The notes under the pieces were generated by a model. It made no database searches and was not told the DNA's origin. It worked only from the letters and a program-made list of their open reading frames with translations. Below, piece by piece: positions 1 through 7,729 of a DNA stretch of 21,589 nucleotides. Origin of the DNA: a virus. The number at the start of each line of letters is the position of its first letter. The stretch's first letter is position 1. The translations under genes were made by a program, and so were the position numbers. The stretch spans positions 1 to 21,589 of the IMG/VR virus record IMGVR_UViG_3300027782_000417. The stretch is one strand, 5' to 3'.

Positions 1-140
1 GTGAGCAACAGAGGCACGTTGATTACATTATTCTTATCATAGTGTATTTGCTTCACTCTGTCAAGAAATTCCGCACACACGCGGCTTTCCTTACTCGTCA
101 CAGCCATAACAAATTGAGCATAATTTGCCATATCAATCAT
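1..140 (-). CDS. MazG-like nucleotide pyrophosphohydrolase, N-terminal part (runs off the left edge)
   Basis: Forty-six codons are visible from the ATG at 140 to the window edge with no stop. The protein begins MIDMANYAQFVMAVTSK and ends in the window at NVINVPLLLT. The YxxFV-AVTS start and the N-VP-LLT segment resemble MazG-like pyrophosphohydrolases of T4-like phages, in which this segment precedes the metal-binding E-x-x-E helix; that helix would lie outside the window. Such enzymes hydrolyse (d)NTPs or (p)ppGpp-like nucleotides. The ATG overlaps the TGA of the preceding gene as ATGA, which suggests translational coupling. The assignment rests on remembered family resemblance over a short stretch, so it is tentative. 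Confidence 0.55.
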   Translation of the reverse strand, partial: MIDMANYAQFVMAVTSKESRVCAEFLDRVKQIHYDKNNVINVPLLL

Positions 141-421
141 TCTTCAAGTTCTCCAGTTGGTACTACAATCTTTATATATGAATTTTCATCATCGCGGTTT
201 ATTGTGGGAATAGATATCCACTCGGACGATCCTTGGCGCTTGTATTGAATTTCGTGGCGCACCACTTCCCAAGTTCTAGCTTTTATAGCTGGCGCAGAGT
301 TGACCCAACCATAAAAATTGACTGCACGAATATCAATGATGGAATTATCCAGCTTTGTTTTTAACTGCCGGATTTCTTTTTCCATTGCAGTGATATCACG
401 CTCTAAACGATCAGTACTCAT
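137..421 (-). CDS. Small coiled-coil protein of unknown function
   Basis: The 94-residue protein opens with a charged helix (residues about 4-30, heptad-like DRLERDITAMEKEIRQLKTKL) that is a likely short coiled coil. A beta-rich part follows, with RTWEVVRHEIQY and a hydrophobic KIVVPTGELEE tail. I do not recognise the family. ATG at 421 is preferred because GGGAT lies about seven bases upstream; a GTG at 427 would add two residues. Its 5' end overlaps the preceding gene by 11 bases and its stop overlaps the next start as ATGA, so it is part of a coupled operon with the RNase H gene upstream. Confidence 0.7.
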   Translation of the reverse strand: MSTDRLERDITAMEKEIRQLKTKLDNSIIDIRAVNFYGWVNSAPAIKARTWEVVRHEIQYKRQGSSEWISIPTINRDDENSYIKIVVPTGELEE

Positions 422-740
422 TTTCACAATCCCAATACCAAGCCCAAATTATCACACCGTCATCCAGTTTGATTCCAACCCTAGTTCTATATTCATGCTT
501 GGTAATATCATTGAGTTTTACCATAGCAGATTTGCCAGAGCTATCAATATGGTTTGTCCAAGTATCCTCATTTAGTTCTCTATCACTAATCCATTTTTTT
601 CCCATAAATTGACCAGGCCATCCAACTTTATGGAACTTAATTAGTGTTCCAACTTTTCCGACATCTTTGCCTTCAATAATTTTGACACGCGAACCAATAG
701 CTTTTATTTCTGTTCCTGGTCGAGATACAGATAATTTCAT
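411..740 (-). CDS. Conserved phage protein with KOW-like N-terminal segment
   Basis: The product has 109 residues. Residues about 14-36 (GSRVKIIEGKDVGKVGTLIKF) look like a KOW/SH3-type beta-barrel motif, as found in RNA- or protein-binding modules. The rest contains W-rich strands (EDTWTNHID, IIWAWYWDCENEY). I infer a small SH3-like fold but no specific role. The start is the ATG at 740, overlapping the upstream TGA as TGATG, with GGAG seven bases upstream; a TTG one codon earlier is less likely. It lies directly downstream of the RNase H gene in the same operon. Confidence 0.7.
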   Translation of the reverse strand: MKLSVSRPGTEIKAIGSRVKIIEGKDVGKVGTLIKFHKVGWPGQFMGKKWISDRELNEDTWTNHIDSSGKSAMVKLNDITKHEYRTRVGIKLDDGVIIWAWYWDCENEY

Positions 741-1600
741 CAAAATTCTCCAATAGCCTCTGTCAATGTACGCAAGCGGTTCTGAATGAAGTAGTTGAGG
801 ATCTTACTACGCGGCTGCCGCTCGTATGAACGATAAGCCTCAACGCATTGCGTCTGCAATTCCTCAGGTACTTCATCAAGGTCGACCAGCTTCTTATTGC
901 GGTAATAGTTCCGCAGCATTTCACCAGTGCAATATGCTTCGGGCTGGAGAGTAGTCCACTCCTCAAGCTTCTTCTTGGGCAGTGGCTTCTGTCTACCACC
1001 AGACACGAAGGTGTCATCGACGGACAGGAAGTTTGGCACACCATCGCCACTATCGCCTTGCAGAATGTGGTACTGCTTGAACCGCTCAGGGTTATCAATA
1101 GCAATATGCTTCCGCATGATAGGCGAGTATTGCTGGACGTTGGCATACTTCTGGAGCTGAGCAAAGTCCTTGTCGCTGGAAAGAATGAGGATTTTCTCAG
1201 CGGTAGGCAAGTTCATCGTCTCACCGTATGCGTGACACAGGGCCGCGATAACATCATCGGCCTCTGCGCGATCAAAGATCAGCACAGGATATGGCATGTT
1301 GTCGCGGATCTCGTCACGGATTCTGTGGAGGGATTCAAAGATGGTAGCCCAATCATGCCCAGAACTGTCACGGTTCTTCTTGCGATTGGCTTTGTAGTGA
1401 GGGAATACCTGCCGACGCCAGTATGACGGACCGTCGCAACAAACGACAATTTCGCCATACTCAGGAAACTTTTGTTTGTACATACGCAAGCTTGAAAGAA
1501 CCATATGGCGGACCATTGATTCATCAAGCTTCTGGTCATTGTTGGACAATTGAACCATCAGATTGGATATCATAACTTGGCTAAAGTCAACGAGAATCAT
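740..1600 (-). CDS. rnh: T4 RNase H-type 5'-3' exonuclease (FEN-1 family)
   Basis: The 286-residue product is a flap endonuclease/5' nuclease that removes RNA primers and flaps during phage DNA replication. Acidic metal ligands are all present: D5 (VDFSQ), D56 (CCDGP), E113, D115 and D116 (RAEADDVIA), D143 and D145 (SSDKDF), and D183 and D186 (GDSGDGVPN, the helix-hairpin start). The basic bridge-helix region shows as YKANRKK around residues 69-75. The length fits T4 RNase H (about 305). ATG at 1600 is preferred, with AAGGAA about eight bases upstream; a GTG at 1606 would add two residues. A promoter at 1627-1655 lies just upstream. The gene couples to its downstream neighbour by a TGATG overlap. 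Confidence 0.9.
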   Translation of the reverse strand: MILVDFSQVMISNLMVQLSNNDQKLDESMVRHMVLSSLRMYKQKFPEYGEIVVCCDGPSYWRRQVFPHYKANRKKNRDSSGHDWATIFESLHRIRDEIRDNMPYPVLIFDRAEADDVIAALCHAYGETMNLPTAEKILILSSDKDFAQLQKYANVQQYSPIMRKHIAIDNPERFKQYHILQGDSGDGVPNFLSVDDTFVSGGRQKPLPKKKLEEWTTLQPEAYCTGEMLRNYYRNKKLVDLDEVPEELQTQCVEAYRSYERQPRSKILNYFIQNRLRTLTEAIGEF

Positions 1601-1626
1601 TACCACGGTTCCTTATTTCATTCTGT

Positions 1627-1655
1627 ATAGTACACGGATTATTCGTCGTCGTCAA
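1627..1655 (-). promoter_or_regulatory. Sigma70-type promoter for the RNase H operon
   Basis: The minus strand has a -35 TTGACG (1650-1655), a 17-base spacer and a -10 TACTAT (1627-1632). The -35 lies in the last codons of the preceding gene. It would start transcription near 1620, about 20 bases before the RNase H ATG. Confidence 0.7.
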
Positions 1656-2004
1656 GCTCTTCCTCAAGTTTATTCAAACCTTCTATGAAGTCATTGATAA
1701 AGATGAGGAAAGGATGGCTAACACCCATGGACTGCAAGAGAGTAGCACGAAGCGATTCCATCGTGAACGTATAGCTATCGTCAAACTCTGGCGTGGTTAT
1801 ATCAAAGCCTTTGGTCGACAAGAGGTACATAAGCTTTTTGCCAACATCATGTACCGCTTGGTCTACAAAGTCATGCTTGAACTTGATCCGTTCCTCGTCA
1901 TTGTCGTCTATCACGACCACATGAGCGCGAGGATTATTTTTTGGAAACTTTACGACATTATTTGACTGCTCGAAGGATAATGCTTGTATCTGCGATTCGT
2001 CCAT
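1639..2004 (-). CDS. Acidic conserved phage protein of unknown function
   Basis: The product has 121 residues with an acidic tail (NKLEEELDDDE). A region near the N-terminus reads NNVVKFPKNNPRAHVVVIDDNDEERIKFK, followed by helices. The central segment FDDSYTFTMESLRATLLQSMGVSHPFLIFINDFIEGLN looks like a folded helical domain. I do not recognise it, though acidic small proteins of this layout are common next to replication genes in T4-like phages. The ATG at 2004 has AAGGCGAG upstream; a GTG at 2013 is an alternative. It overlaps the 3' end of the preceding gene by 47 bases, consistent with translational coupling. Confidence 0.7.
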   Translation of the reverse strand: MDESQIQALSFEQSNNVVKFPKNNPRAHVVVIDDNDEERIKFKHDFVDQAVHDVGKKLMYLLSTKGFDITTPEFDDSYTFTMESLRATLLQSMGVSHPFLIFINDFIEGLNKLEEELDDDE

Positions 2005-3085
2005 TTGGTACACTCGCCTTGGTTGTTAGGGCCTCAAACGACCTGATGGCAGCTTTGGACGTTGATCCAGTGATATCAGGCAACACCTGATCTGGCTTAC
2101 GAAGTTTCTTTTGCGAGGACAACTTATCATTTACATTTTGAAGAGTTGTTCCCTTTACAGACAGGCCTGTATCAGAAACGTAGTGCGCGAGAACATTATA
2201 TTTAGTGTTAAATGTCCACAGTTCCTTAGCACCGACGATCTTGGTAGGATCAATGCTGACGATTTTCAGGTCAACATCTTCCTTTTGATACTTGAGGCTT
2301 TTGACGATAACGGTATCGCTCTTAGGTTTGATCTTGCGTGGCTTGCGTACAACAGCTTTGCGATTATTGCCCACATAAGACTTACAATCATTTATGATTC
2401 CTTCAAACAGAGCAATGCGCTCCTTGATTTGTTTCTTGGTCATATGACGATAAGCATACTTGAAATCGGTGTCTTTTGTTGCGTATGCTTCCTTCATTTC
2501 ATCAACCCACGGCTGGTAATAGTTAGCAATATCTGTAACCATTGCCGGCTTCGGAGCTTTGTTTTTCAGGAGTTCATAAAATTTGGTAAGCTGTTCATCA
2601 TTGGCATCTACCATAGACTCAACATCAGCCAGCAGATTATTTGTCACCGTGCTTTTGGACATAGCCGACGGCGGCCTTTCAGCCTCAGCAATAGCTATAC
2701 CACGCTTCACAATTTCGACAATATCATTAAATAGAATTTCCCGACGTATTTTCGGTGCATCATAGCCCATCGTAATCATGCGCGCCATCTTCCATGTGCT
2801 AGGAAGAATGTGGTGGTCATCAACCTTATTCATCATCTGCACGGCCGCTTTGGACATACCAGAATCCACCATGAACTCGGTAAGGAATTCACGGTTCATC
2901 TTAGGATTGGCAAAATAGTTGTACCAGTTATATGCACTAGCCAACTTTGATTGAATTTCATCTTCGGTAAGGAGCTGCTGGTTTTCCCAAGTCGGCTCCT
3001 CACCGAGATACTTCTGATCTAGGCCACGCGGTGTGATCCGCTTGACCTTTTTCTTTGTCGAGACCGACAACAAATTCTTAGCCAT
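1958..3085 (-). CDS. Large conserved phage protein of unknown function
   Basis: The 375-residue product has no signal peptide or membrane segment. The N-terminal 60 residues are basic (LSVSTKKKVKRITPRGLDQKYLG). Residues about 65-240 are helical (WYNYFANPKMNREFLTEFMVDSG, and a MTKKQIKERIALFEGIIND segment). A Lys/Arg-rich hinge (RKAVVRKPRKIKPKSD) leads to a beta-rich C-terminal domain with ELWTFNTKYNVLAHYVSDTGLSVKGT and a KKLRKPDQVLPDI segment. I infer a DNA- or particle-associated role only from the basic segments. The ATG at 3085 has AAGGG seven bases upstream and follows the promoter at 3111-3139. Confidence 0.8.
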   Translation of the reverse strand: MAKNLLSVSTKKKVKRITPRGLDQKYLGEEPTWENQQLLTEDEIQSKLASAYNWYNYFANPKMNREFLTEFMVDSGMSKAAVQMMNKVDDHHILPSTWKMARMITMGYDAPKIRREILFNDIVEIVKRGIAIAEAERPPSAMSKSTVTNNLLADVESMVDANDEQLTKFYELLKNKAPKPAMVTDIANYYQPWVDEMKEAYATKDTDFKYAYRHMTKKQIKERIALFEGIINDCKSYVGNNRKAVVRKPRKIKPKSDTVIVKSLKYQKEDVDLKIVSIDPTKIVGAKELWTFNTKYNVLAHYVSDTGLSVKGTTLQNVNDKLSSQKKLRKPDQVLPDITGSTSKAAIRSFEALTTKASVPNGRIADTSIILRAVK

Positions 3086-3110
3086 GAGTTGACCCTTTCA
3101 TATTTAAAAC

Positions 3111-3139
3111 ATCATACCACACGGCTAAGGTATTGTCAA
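3111..3139 (-). promoter_or_regulatory. Sigma70-type promoter
   Basis: A -35 TTGACA (3134-3139), a 17-base spacer and a -10 TATGAT (3111-3116) lie on the minus strand. The -35 overlaps the last codons of the glycosyltransferase gene. The start would be near 3104, with a short leader before the ATG at 3085. Confidence 0.8.
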
Positions 3140-4122
3140 CCATCAATACCACGCAAGAAACCAATCCACTGCTGGACACGATAGTCCCAGTTATAGAAAT
3201 TGTTGGTATACATTTTCTGGAAGTTCATCTTGTTCTGGTTATTTGGATCCCAGTGTTGGTTGATTGCAGACAAAAGCAAACCAGCAAAGCGGTTAACGTG
3301 AACATTAGCATCCTCTGTCCAGCCATACATCATTGCAAAATTGGCTGTGGTCTCGGGCAATGCAGCCAAATTAGGGCATACAATCTGGCAACCAGCACTC
3401 ATAGCCTCGATTACAGAAATGCCAGACGTTTCAGGCCAAATGCTGGGATATGCATAGATGTGAGCCTTTCTCAAAGCCTTGCGGATCGTAGCGTTTGGCT
3501 GATACCCATGATACGTCACGTTAGGATTAGCCTTGAGCCGTTCGAACGTGGGCTTATATGGCTCGTCTCGGTGTTCCCAACCATAGATTGCAAACGATGA
3601 ATAAACATCAAGGTGATAATCAATACCGCGATCGGTTAGAAAATCAGCAACAGGTGCAAGGAGTTCCAGACCACGGTGCGGAGTTGTGTGATAGATAAGG
3701 TTGATTGTGCCCTGAGGCTTATCGTGATCCTCGATCGGTGTGATAGCATTCTGGAGTACGACACTCTTGGCATATGGCACACCATGCGCCATGTTGAAAG
3801 TGGCCTGCTGATAGTTCGAAACAAAAATCAATCGTTCGAACCTATCGAGGCTCTTTTGATCCTTAAGATGCTCGGACTCAGGATCATCCCATGTATCATG
3901 CAACCAAAGAAGGTTACGCTTTGAGGAATCAATCTCACGCACACGCGAACAGATGATATTGAATTTATCGCGCAGGTCCGCGGGTAGGCGTTCCATGAGA
4001 CCGGCATACATCTGCTCGGTACCACCTTGCGAACCTATATGCCCATATGTGCCATTCTGTGCTGGTTCAATTGTCATAGCCTTTGCAGTATCACGCAGGC
4101 CTGTAATTTTCAGTTTAGTCAT
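3136..4122 (-). CDS. GT4-type glycosyltransferase
   Basis: The 328-residue product is a GT-B fold, group 1 glycosyltransferase that would transfer a sugar from a nucleotide-sugar donor. Visible features are the N-terminal GSQGGTEQM loop (residues about 31-39), the inter-domain region with SNYQQATF and VLQNAI, a conserved HRGLELL segment after YHTTP, and the C-terminal E-x7-E donor-binding motif in PETSGISVIEAMSAG. The acceptor is unknown: phage DNA, a structural protein or host surface glycan are all possible. The start is the ATG at 4122, overlapping the upstream stop as ATGA. Confidence 0.88.
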   Translation of the reverse strand: MTKLKITGLRDTAKAMTIEPAQNGTYGHIGSQGGTEQMYAGLMERLPADLRDKFNIICSRVREIDSSKRNLLWLHDTWDDPESEHLKDQKSLDRFERLIFVSNYQQATFNMAHGVPYAKSVVLQNAITPIEDHDKPQGTINLIYHTTPHRGLELLAPVADFLTDRGIDYHLDVYSSFAIYGWEHRDEPYKPTFERLKANPNVTYHGYQPNATIRKALRKAHIYAYPSIWPETSGISVIEAMSAGCQIVCPNLAALPETTANFAMMYGWTEDANVHVNRFAGLLLSAINQHWDPNNQNKMNFQKMYTNNFYNWDYRVQQWIGFLRGIDG

Positions 4123-4367
4123 TCCATTGTCTCCACTTTAATAACCGAATTGATTCGAAATGAGCGCCAGCTTCGTGCTTGAAGATCCATCACTGCTAGA
4201 ACATTCGGATTATCCTTCGTTGTCACCTCAGCATCTTCCATGATAGGAGGAAGATATTGATCCAACAATGAACATACCATAATACGCTCTGTTCCATCAG
4301 ACTTGGTAAACGTCACACGAATAACACCTTCACGCGCCATCTCAAAAATTTCTCGCTTCGTCCACAT
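4119..4367 (-). CDS. Small SH3-like (WYL_2/DUF2693-type) phage protein
   Basis: The product has 82 residues. The pattern IRVTFTKSDGTERIMVCSLLDQYLPP, then NPNVLAVMDLQARSWRSFRINSVIKV, fits the small Sm-like/SH3 beta-barrel family formerly DUF2693, common in T4-like phages and probably nucleic-acid binding. The ATG at 4367 is chosen because GAGGAG lies about eight bases upstream; an in-frame ATG at 4388 would lie inside the preceding gene's end. Its stop overlaps the glycosyltransferase start (ATGA). Confidence 0.75.
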   Translation of the reverse strand: MWTKREIFEMAREGVIRVTFTKSDGTERIMVCSLLDQYLPPIMEDAEVTTKDNPNVLAVMDLQARSWRSFRINSVIKVETME

Positions 4368-4368
4368 A

Positions 4369-4725
4369 TTATATATTCTCCTCTTCATCTTCGTATATCC
4401 ACATTCCTAAATCAAACAATGTGTCCATAAGTGAACCGACACCAACTTCCCAATTCATCTCATCCGACATCCAATCGTCTGGATCATTATTTTCTACAAC
4501 ATGTCCAACACCATCTTTGAACATCTTTTTACCTTCTCGCAATGCAAGATGATAAAACAAATTATAATCGTCTTCTTTTGCACCACTCACAAGCTTGTGT
4601 AAATTAGGAAATTTTTGGCATTGATCTTCTTCAAACTCCACGATAAATTTTTTTGCCATATCTTTCCACATTTTTTCTTTTTCATCCCGCGTGAACGTAT
4701 GATTTTTAGCTTTTTTGCGTGCCAT
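4369..4725 (-). CDS. Conserved phage protein of unknown function, acidic C-terminus
   Basis: The 118-residue product starts with a basic stretch (MARKKAKNHTFTRDEKEK) and continues with amphipathic helices (MWKDMAKKFIVEFEEDQ, DDYNLFYHLALREGKKMF). It ends in an acidic tail (YEDEEENI). The ATG at 4725 is preferred over a longer frame reaching 4914, because AGGAGC lies seven bases upstream and the longer frame would lie over the preceding gene. I do not recognise the family. Its TAA is followed one base later by the ATG of the next gene, so translation is probably coupled. Confidence 0.7.
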   Translation of the reverse strand: MARKKAKNHTFTRDEKEKMWKDMAKKFIVEFEEDQCQKFPNLHKLVSGAKEDDYNLFYHLALREGKKMFKDGVGHVVENNDPDDWMSDEMNWEVGVGSLMDTLFDLGMWIYEDEEENI

Positions 4726-4735
4726 CACATAGCTC

Positions 4736-5131
4736 CTAGATTTTACGACCGAGGGTCTTGGTATCAGCACCATCAGTGATATATTGATAAGCGCCTTTGG
4801 AATACGCGGGTGCAGTTCGTGCAGCCTTGTTTTGGATTTCTTTGATTGTCTCTTTGGTCTCTTCAAGCCCACGCTTCCACTTGTGGTCATTGAGCTTGTC
4901 GCGCTTAGCAGCAATGCCGCCAGGAATGGTGTCCGTCATAGGAGCCACTTGGCGGTCATTCTGCCACTGGTCAGCAACGGCTTTCTTGGCTACATGTTGG
5001 CGTGGAACGTAGCCCACACGCGCCAGGAGGGCTGCGGTCTTACGAGCCGACTCCTCGGATGCGCGTGTGGGCGACGAAGCCTTGCGTTTGCGAAGATTGG
5101 TGGTATTGTAGTAGATGGGAAGGATAGCCAT
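4736..5131 (-). CDS. Basic conserved phage protein of unknown function
   Basis: The 131-residue product is rich in Lys and Arg (NLRKRKASSPTRASEESARKTAAL, AAKRDKLNDHKWKRG). It has a central helix, EETKETIKEIQNKAARTA, and no cysteine, signal or membrane segment. It may bind nucleic acid or a phage assembly partner; this is inference from charge only. The ATG at 5131 is chosen because AGGAGT lies about four bases upstream; a longer frame to 5164 would begin inside the promoter. It is the first gene of the operon running down to the glycosyltransferase. Confidence 0.7.
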   Translation of the reverse strand: MAILPIYYNTTNLRKRKASSPTRASEESARKTAALLARVGYVPRQHVAKKAVADQWQNDRQVAPMTDTIPGGIAAKRDKLNDHKWKRGLEETKETIKEIQNKAARTAPAYSKGAYQYITDGADTKTLGRKI

Positions 5132-5152
5132 GTAAACTCCTATTGAGTTCAT

Positions 5153-5181
5153 ATAGTAGCACAATCATCCTTCATTGTCAA
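5153..5181 (-). promoter_or_regulatory. Sigma70-type promoter
   Basis: TTGACA (5176-5181), a 17-base spacer and TACTAT (5153-5158) lie on the minus strand. The -35 ends one base from the 3' CCA of the tRNA at 5183-5258. Confidence 0.8.
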
Positions 5182-5182
5182 G

Positions 5183-5258
5183 TGGTGCGCCGGGAGGGAC
5201 TCGAACCCCCGATCAGACCGTTATGAGCGGTCGGCTTTAGCCGCTAAGCTACCAGCGC
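5183..5258 (-). tRNA. tRNA with CAU anticodon (elongator Met or lysidine-type Ile2)
   Basis: The acceptor GCGCTGG pairs with CCGGCGC (one G-U), with A73 and encoded CCA. The anticodon stem GACCG/CGGTC closes the loop CTCATAA, and the T-loop is TTCGAGT. A second CAU tRNA and an fMet lie at 13879 and 13799, so one of the non-initiator pair is probably Ile2. The sequence alone does not say which. Confidence 0.93.
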
Positions 5259-5265
5259 CAATTGG

Positions 5266-5859
5266 TCAATTCATTTCTACCCAGCCAGTGAGAATGTATT
5301 TGGTACCACTCAATGGCGGATTACCTCTGTGGGTATGTGTGTAGCCAGCTGGCCATAGAATAAGCTTGCCAGCTTCGGCCTTGTAGCGTTTGGAGTAGTA
5401 GAGAAACTCCGTCTCGCCACCCTCTGGAATATCGTTGAGGTATACGATGAAGGACATCAGCCGACGCATTACATTTGGATCACCATCCTCGCAGTGCCAA
5501 ACATGATAGCCTTCACCCTTGTGCGTCTTTTGGATCTTCATCAAACGAATGGAATGGTGTGCCATGTTCTCAAGCACACCAAACTTCTGGTGGTAAATTG
5601 GATATGCTTCGTCCCAAAACTTGTCTACAAAATACTTGAACGGTTCTAGGTCGCGAATATCCAATTCGTTGGATGCTAAAAGCGAGGTGACAAACATCTG
5701 GTCATCCGCTTTCTTATCGGATGTTTCTCCCATCTTCTGCCGTGTGATAGTGAGACCCATGGATTCGTACCGATGGTAGCAATCAATGTACCCTTGACAT
5801 TCCTCAGGAGATAAAAAGCCGTCGTATTCCAGAACAAAGTTATCAATGGTAATACTCAT
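5266..5859 (-). CDS. 2OG-Fe(II) oxygenase, prolyl 4-hydroxylase-like
   Basis: The 197-residue product has the double-stranded beta-helix layout of the P4H family. The iron ligands are probably H122 and E124 (YHVWHCEDG; H-x-E rather than the usual H-x-D) and distal H175 or H177 (GYTHTHRG). K187 (GTKYILTGW) is the likely 2-oxoglutarate anchor. The YLNDIPEGGETEF segment is typical of viral and bacterial P4H-like enzymes. It would hydroxylate a protein or small-molecule substrate using O2 and 2-oxoglutarate. The start is the ATG at 5859, overlapping the stop of the RNase H-fold gene as ATGA. Confidence 0.88.
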   Translation of the reverse strand: MSITIDNFVLEYDGFLSPEECQGYIDCYHRYESMGLTITRQKMGETSDKKADDQMFVTSLLASNELDIRDLEPFKYFVDKFWDEAYPIYHQKFGVLENMAHHSIRLMKIQKTHKGEGYHVWHCEDGDPNVMRRLMSFIVYLNDIPEGGETEFLYYSKRYKAEAGKLILWPAGYTHTHRGNPPLSGTKYILTGWVEMN

Positions 5860-6332
5860 GTGGAAAGAATCTCCTTCAACCGATCAGCCGCGTATGACGC
5901 AGCAAATGCTTCTGGCTTTACCTTTGGTGTGAATCCACAGAGACCACGAATGTATCCAGTCGCTTGCTGAATAACGCAGCTTGATCCGTGCATTTCATCG
6001 GGATTGATATCGAGGTGGACTTCCACATGCCTATCACCAATTGCTTCATACAGTTCTAGGTACATGTTCGCTGCACGATAGACTTCATTCATCAAACGAA
6101 ATGATGGCCGATCGTGGCGCTTATCGTAATCAAATTCCGATGTTACGTCACCGAATACCTTGCAGCCCTTGTTGCCATCATAGTGAACGACAATCGCTAC
6201 CGTGTAGTCTGCGATCCACTTACCATCTTTGCGACAGTAGCGTTCCGAATCTGCACCGATATAGATTTTTGTGGTGTCTGAGGTGTTGCTGATAAATTCG
6301 CGGACTTCATTGATGTTCATTGGTTTTCTCAT
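5856..6332 (-). CDS. RNase H-fold protein of the DUF458/YkuK family
   Basis: The 158-residue product matches the predicted RNase H-like YkuK/DUF458 pattern. It has an acidic first strand, KIYIGADSERYCR, then YTVAIVVHY, then RLMNEVYRAANMYLELYEAIG. The conserved VEVHLDINPDEMHGSSCVIQQATGYIRG and a KPEAFAASYAADRLKE end follow. The acidic residues would form an RNase H-like metal site, but activity of the family is not established to my knowledge. The frame is open through the upstream tRNA, so a real start must be internal. ATG at 6332 is given; ATG at 6320 with GAG upstream is an alternative. Confidence 0.8.
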   Translation of the reverse strand: MRKPMNINEVREFISNTSDTTKIYIGADSERYCRKDGKWIADYTVAIVVHYDGNKGCKVFGDVTSEFDYDKRHDRPSFRLMNEVYRAANMYLELYEAIGDRHVEVHLDINPDEMHGSSCVIQQATGYIRGLCGFTPKVKPEAFAASYAADRLKEILST

Positions 6333-6348
6333 GATGATATTTAGTTGG

Positions 6349-6424
6349 TGGTGCCCATGGTCGGACTCGAACCGACACTGTGGAGATTTTAAGTCCCCTG
6401 ACTCTGCCATTGGCCTACATGGGC
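6349..6424 (-). tRNA. tRNA-Leu(UAA), short variable loop
   Basis: The acceptor GCCCATG pairs with CATGGGC, with A73 and encoded CCA. The anticodon stem GGGGA/TCTCC closes loop CTTAAAA (anticodon TAA). The T-arm is GTCGG/CCGAC with TTCGAGT. Only five bases (ACAGT) separate the anticodon and T stems, so the class II long variable arm normal for bacterial tRNA-Leu is absent. Confidence 0.93.
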
Positions 6425-6468
6425 ATTACTCACTATATAGAATAGGATTATACACTCGGAGATTATTT

Positions 6469-7653
6469 ATGTCAAGCGATGATTTTTTTTGCCCTGCGCC
6501 TTGGACAGGATTGTATTACCATGAAAATACCGCATCACCGTGTCACATAAGCTTAGAAAAACAACATATGACGCCAACTGAATATTTGCAGAGTGATTGG
6601 CTTGCAAATATCAAAAGCGAATTGAAAGAAGGAAAAGTTCCTAAGAACTGTGAAGTCTGTTGGAAAAAAGAACAGCGAGGCCTTAAGAGTTCAAGACAGA
6701 GCGAAATTAGAATGATGGGTCGCGGAAGCTATGGTTATGGATTAGGAGTAAACAGACAATCATCAGATTTTAACGCAGAAGATCCTACAGAAGTTGTTCG
6801 TATTGAACTACGAGCGAGCAATCTATGCAATTTTAAATGCAGAATGTGTAATGCGGATTCAAGTTCCGAATGGCAAAAAGAAGTGGAAGAACATCCAGTC
6901 CTTTTAAACTACACACAATTTAAATTCAGAGATTTCACAAATACTTCCGAAGGTAATTTTGACGAGCTAAAGAAGCTATCATTAGATAATGTCAAAACTG
7001 TATGCTTCACAGGCGGAGAACCATTGCTAATAAAGCAGTACTATGATTTTATGGATCACATGATTGAAAATGGATACCATAAAAAAGTAGTATTGGAAAT
7101 GTTTACCAATTGCAGTGTATGGAATCCGCTTTTCATAGACAGACTAATGCAATTTGAAAAAGCTAGAATCGTAATGAGCATAGACGGTGTTGGAAAAGCT
7201 GCTGAGTATAATAGAAAAGGTACAAAATGGGATGTGGTTGAAGAAAACTTCATAAAATTTTCAAAGCTTCCATTATGGAATTTGCATTACAACGTGGCTA
7301 TCAGCCCATACAATCTTCTAGACTTTGCAAATCTAGCTAAGTTTTTGATGAAGATTTATGATATCAATCCGATCTTACAGACAAGATGCTATTCGGTAAC
7401 TTTACCATATGCTCTTCACTGGGTACATCTAAACAATGATCTCCGCATAAGAGTTATGAATGAGATTGATAAGTCAATAGAAATTCTACAGCCGTCTAAT
7501 TTTGATGTTCTCAAGAAAGAACTTCTTGCTATTAAAGCCCATATGCTTGAAACGAGACCCGAAAGAGAAGACCTCTTTATCTCATTCACGAAGACGCTTG
7601 ATACCATTCGCAATGAAAAATTTGAAGACGTTTATGGCTACAAGCTATATTGA
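6469..7653 (+). CDS. Twitch-domain radical SAM protein
   Basis: The 394-residue product is the only convincing plus-strand gene here. The radical SAM cluster is C120-x3-C124-x2-C127 (CNFKCRMC), with GGEP at 182-185 for SAM binding. The N-terminal part has C8 (FCPAPW), C25 and the C61-x2-C64 pair (CEVCWKKEQRG), resembling the auxiliary cluster region of twitch/SPASM-like proteins. The substrate is unknown; related phage proteins are widespread and uncharacterised. The ATG at 6469 has GGAG seven bases upstream. An open frame extends back to 6271 but runs through a tRNA. The gene is visibly AT-rich beside its neighbours and inverted, which suggests separate acquisition. Its TGA is directly next to the 3' end of tRNA-Gly. 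Confidence 0.88.
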   Translation: MSSDDFFCPAPWTGLYYHENTASPCHISLEKQHMTPTEYLQSDWLANIKSELKEGKVPKNCEVCWKKEQRGLKSSRQSEIRMMGRGSYGYGLGVNRQSSDFNAEDPTEVVRIELRASNLCNFKCRMCNADSSSEWQKEVEEHPVLLNYTQFKFRDFTNTSEGNFDELKKLSLDNVKTVCFTGGEPLLIKQYYDFMDHMIENGYHKKVVLEMFTNCSVWNPLFIDRLMQFEKARIVMSIDGVGKAAEYNRKGTKWDVVEENFIKFSKLPLWNLHYNVAISPYNLLDFANLAKFLMKIYDINPILQTRCYSVTLPYALHWVHLNNDLRIRVMNEIDKSIEILQPSNFDVLKKELLAIKAHMLETRPEREDLFISFTKTLDTIRNEKFEDVYGYKLY

Positions 7654-7727
7654 TGGAGCGGGTAAGCGGAATCGAACCGCTGCATAAACCTTGGCAAGGT
7701 TTCAAGCTACCATTACATCATACCCGC
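7654..7727 (-). tRNA. tRNA-Gly(GCC)
   Basis: The acceptor GCGGGTA pairs with TACCCGC, with U73 and encoded CCA. The anticodon stem AAACC/GGTTT closes TTGCCAA, and the T-loop is TTCGATT. The CCA end abuts the stop codon of the plus-strand radical SAM gene with no spacing. Confidence 0.95.
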
Positions 7728-7729
7728 AT

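Noticed and set aside
59-64. TTGACA with a TATGAT 17 bases downstream (36-41) inside the MazG-like gene
   Set aside because: It lies in coding sequence with no gene start nearby in the window; chance or function cannot be told apart, so it was not listed as a promoter.
763-1539. Alternative frames overlapping the RNase H gene on both strands
   Set aside because: The RNase H frame contains the full catalytic motif set; the others are shadows.
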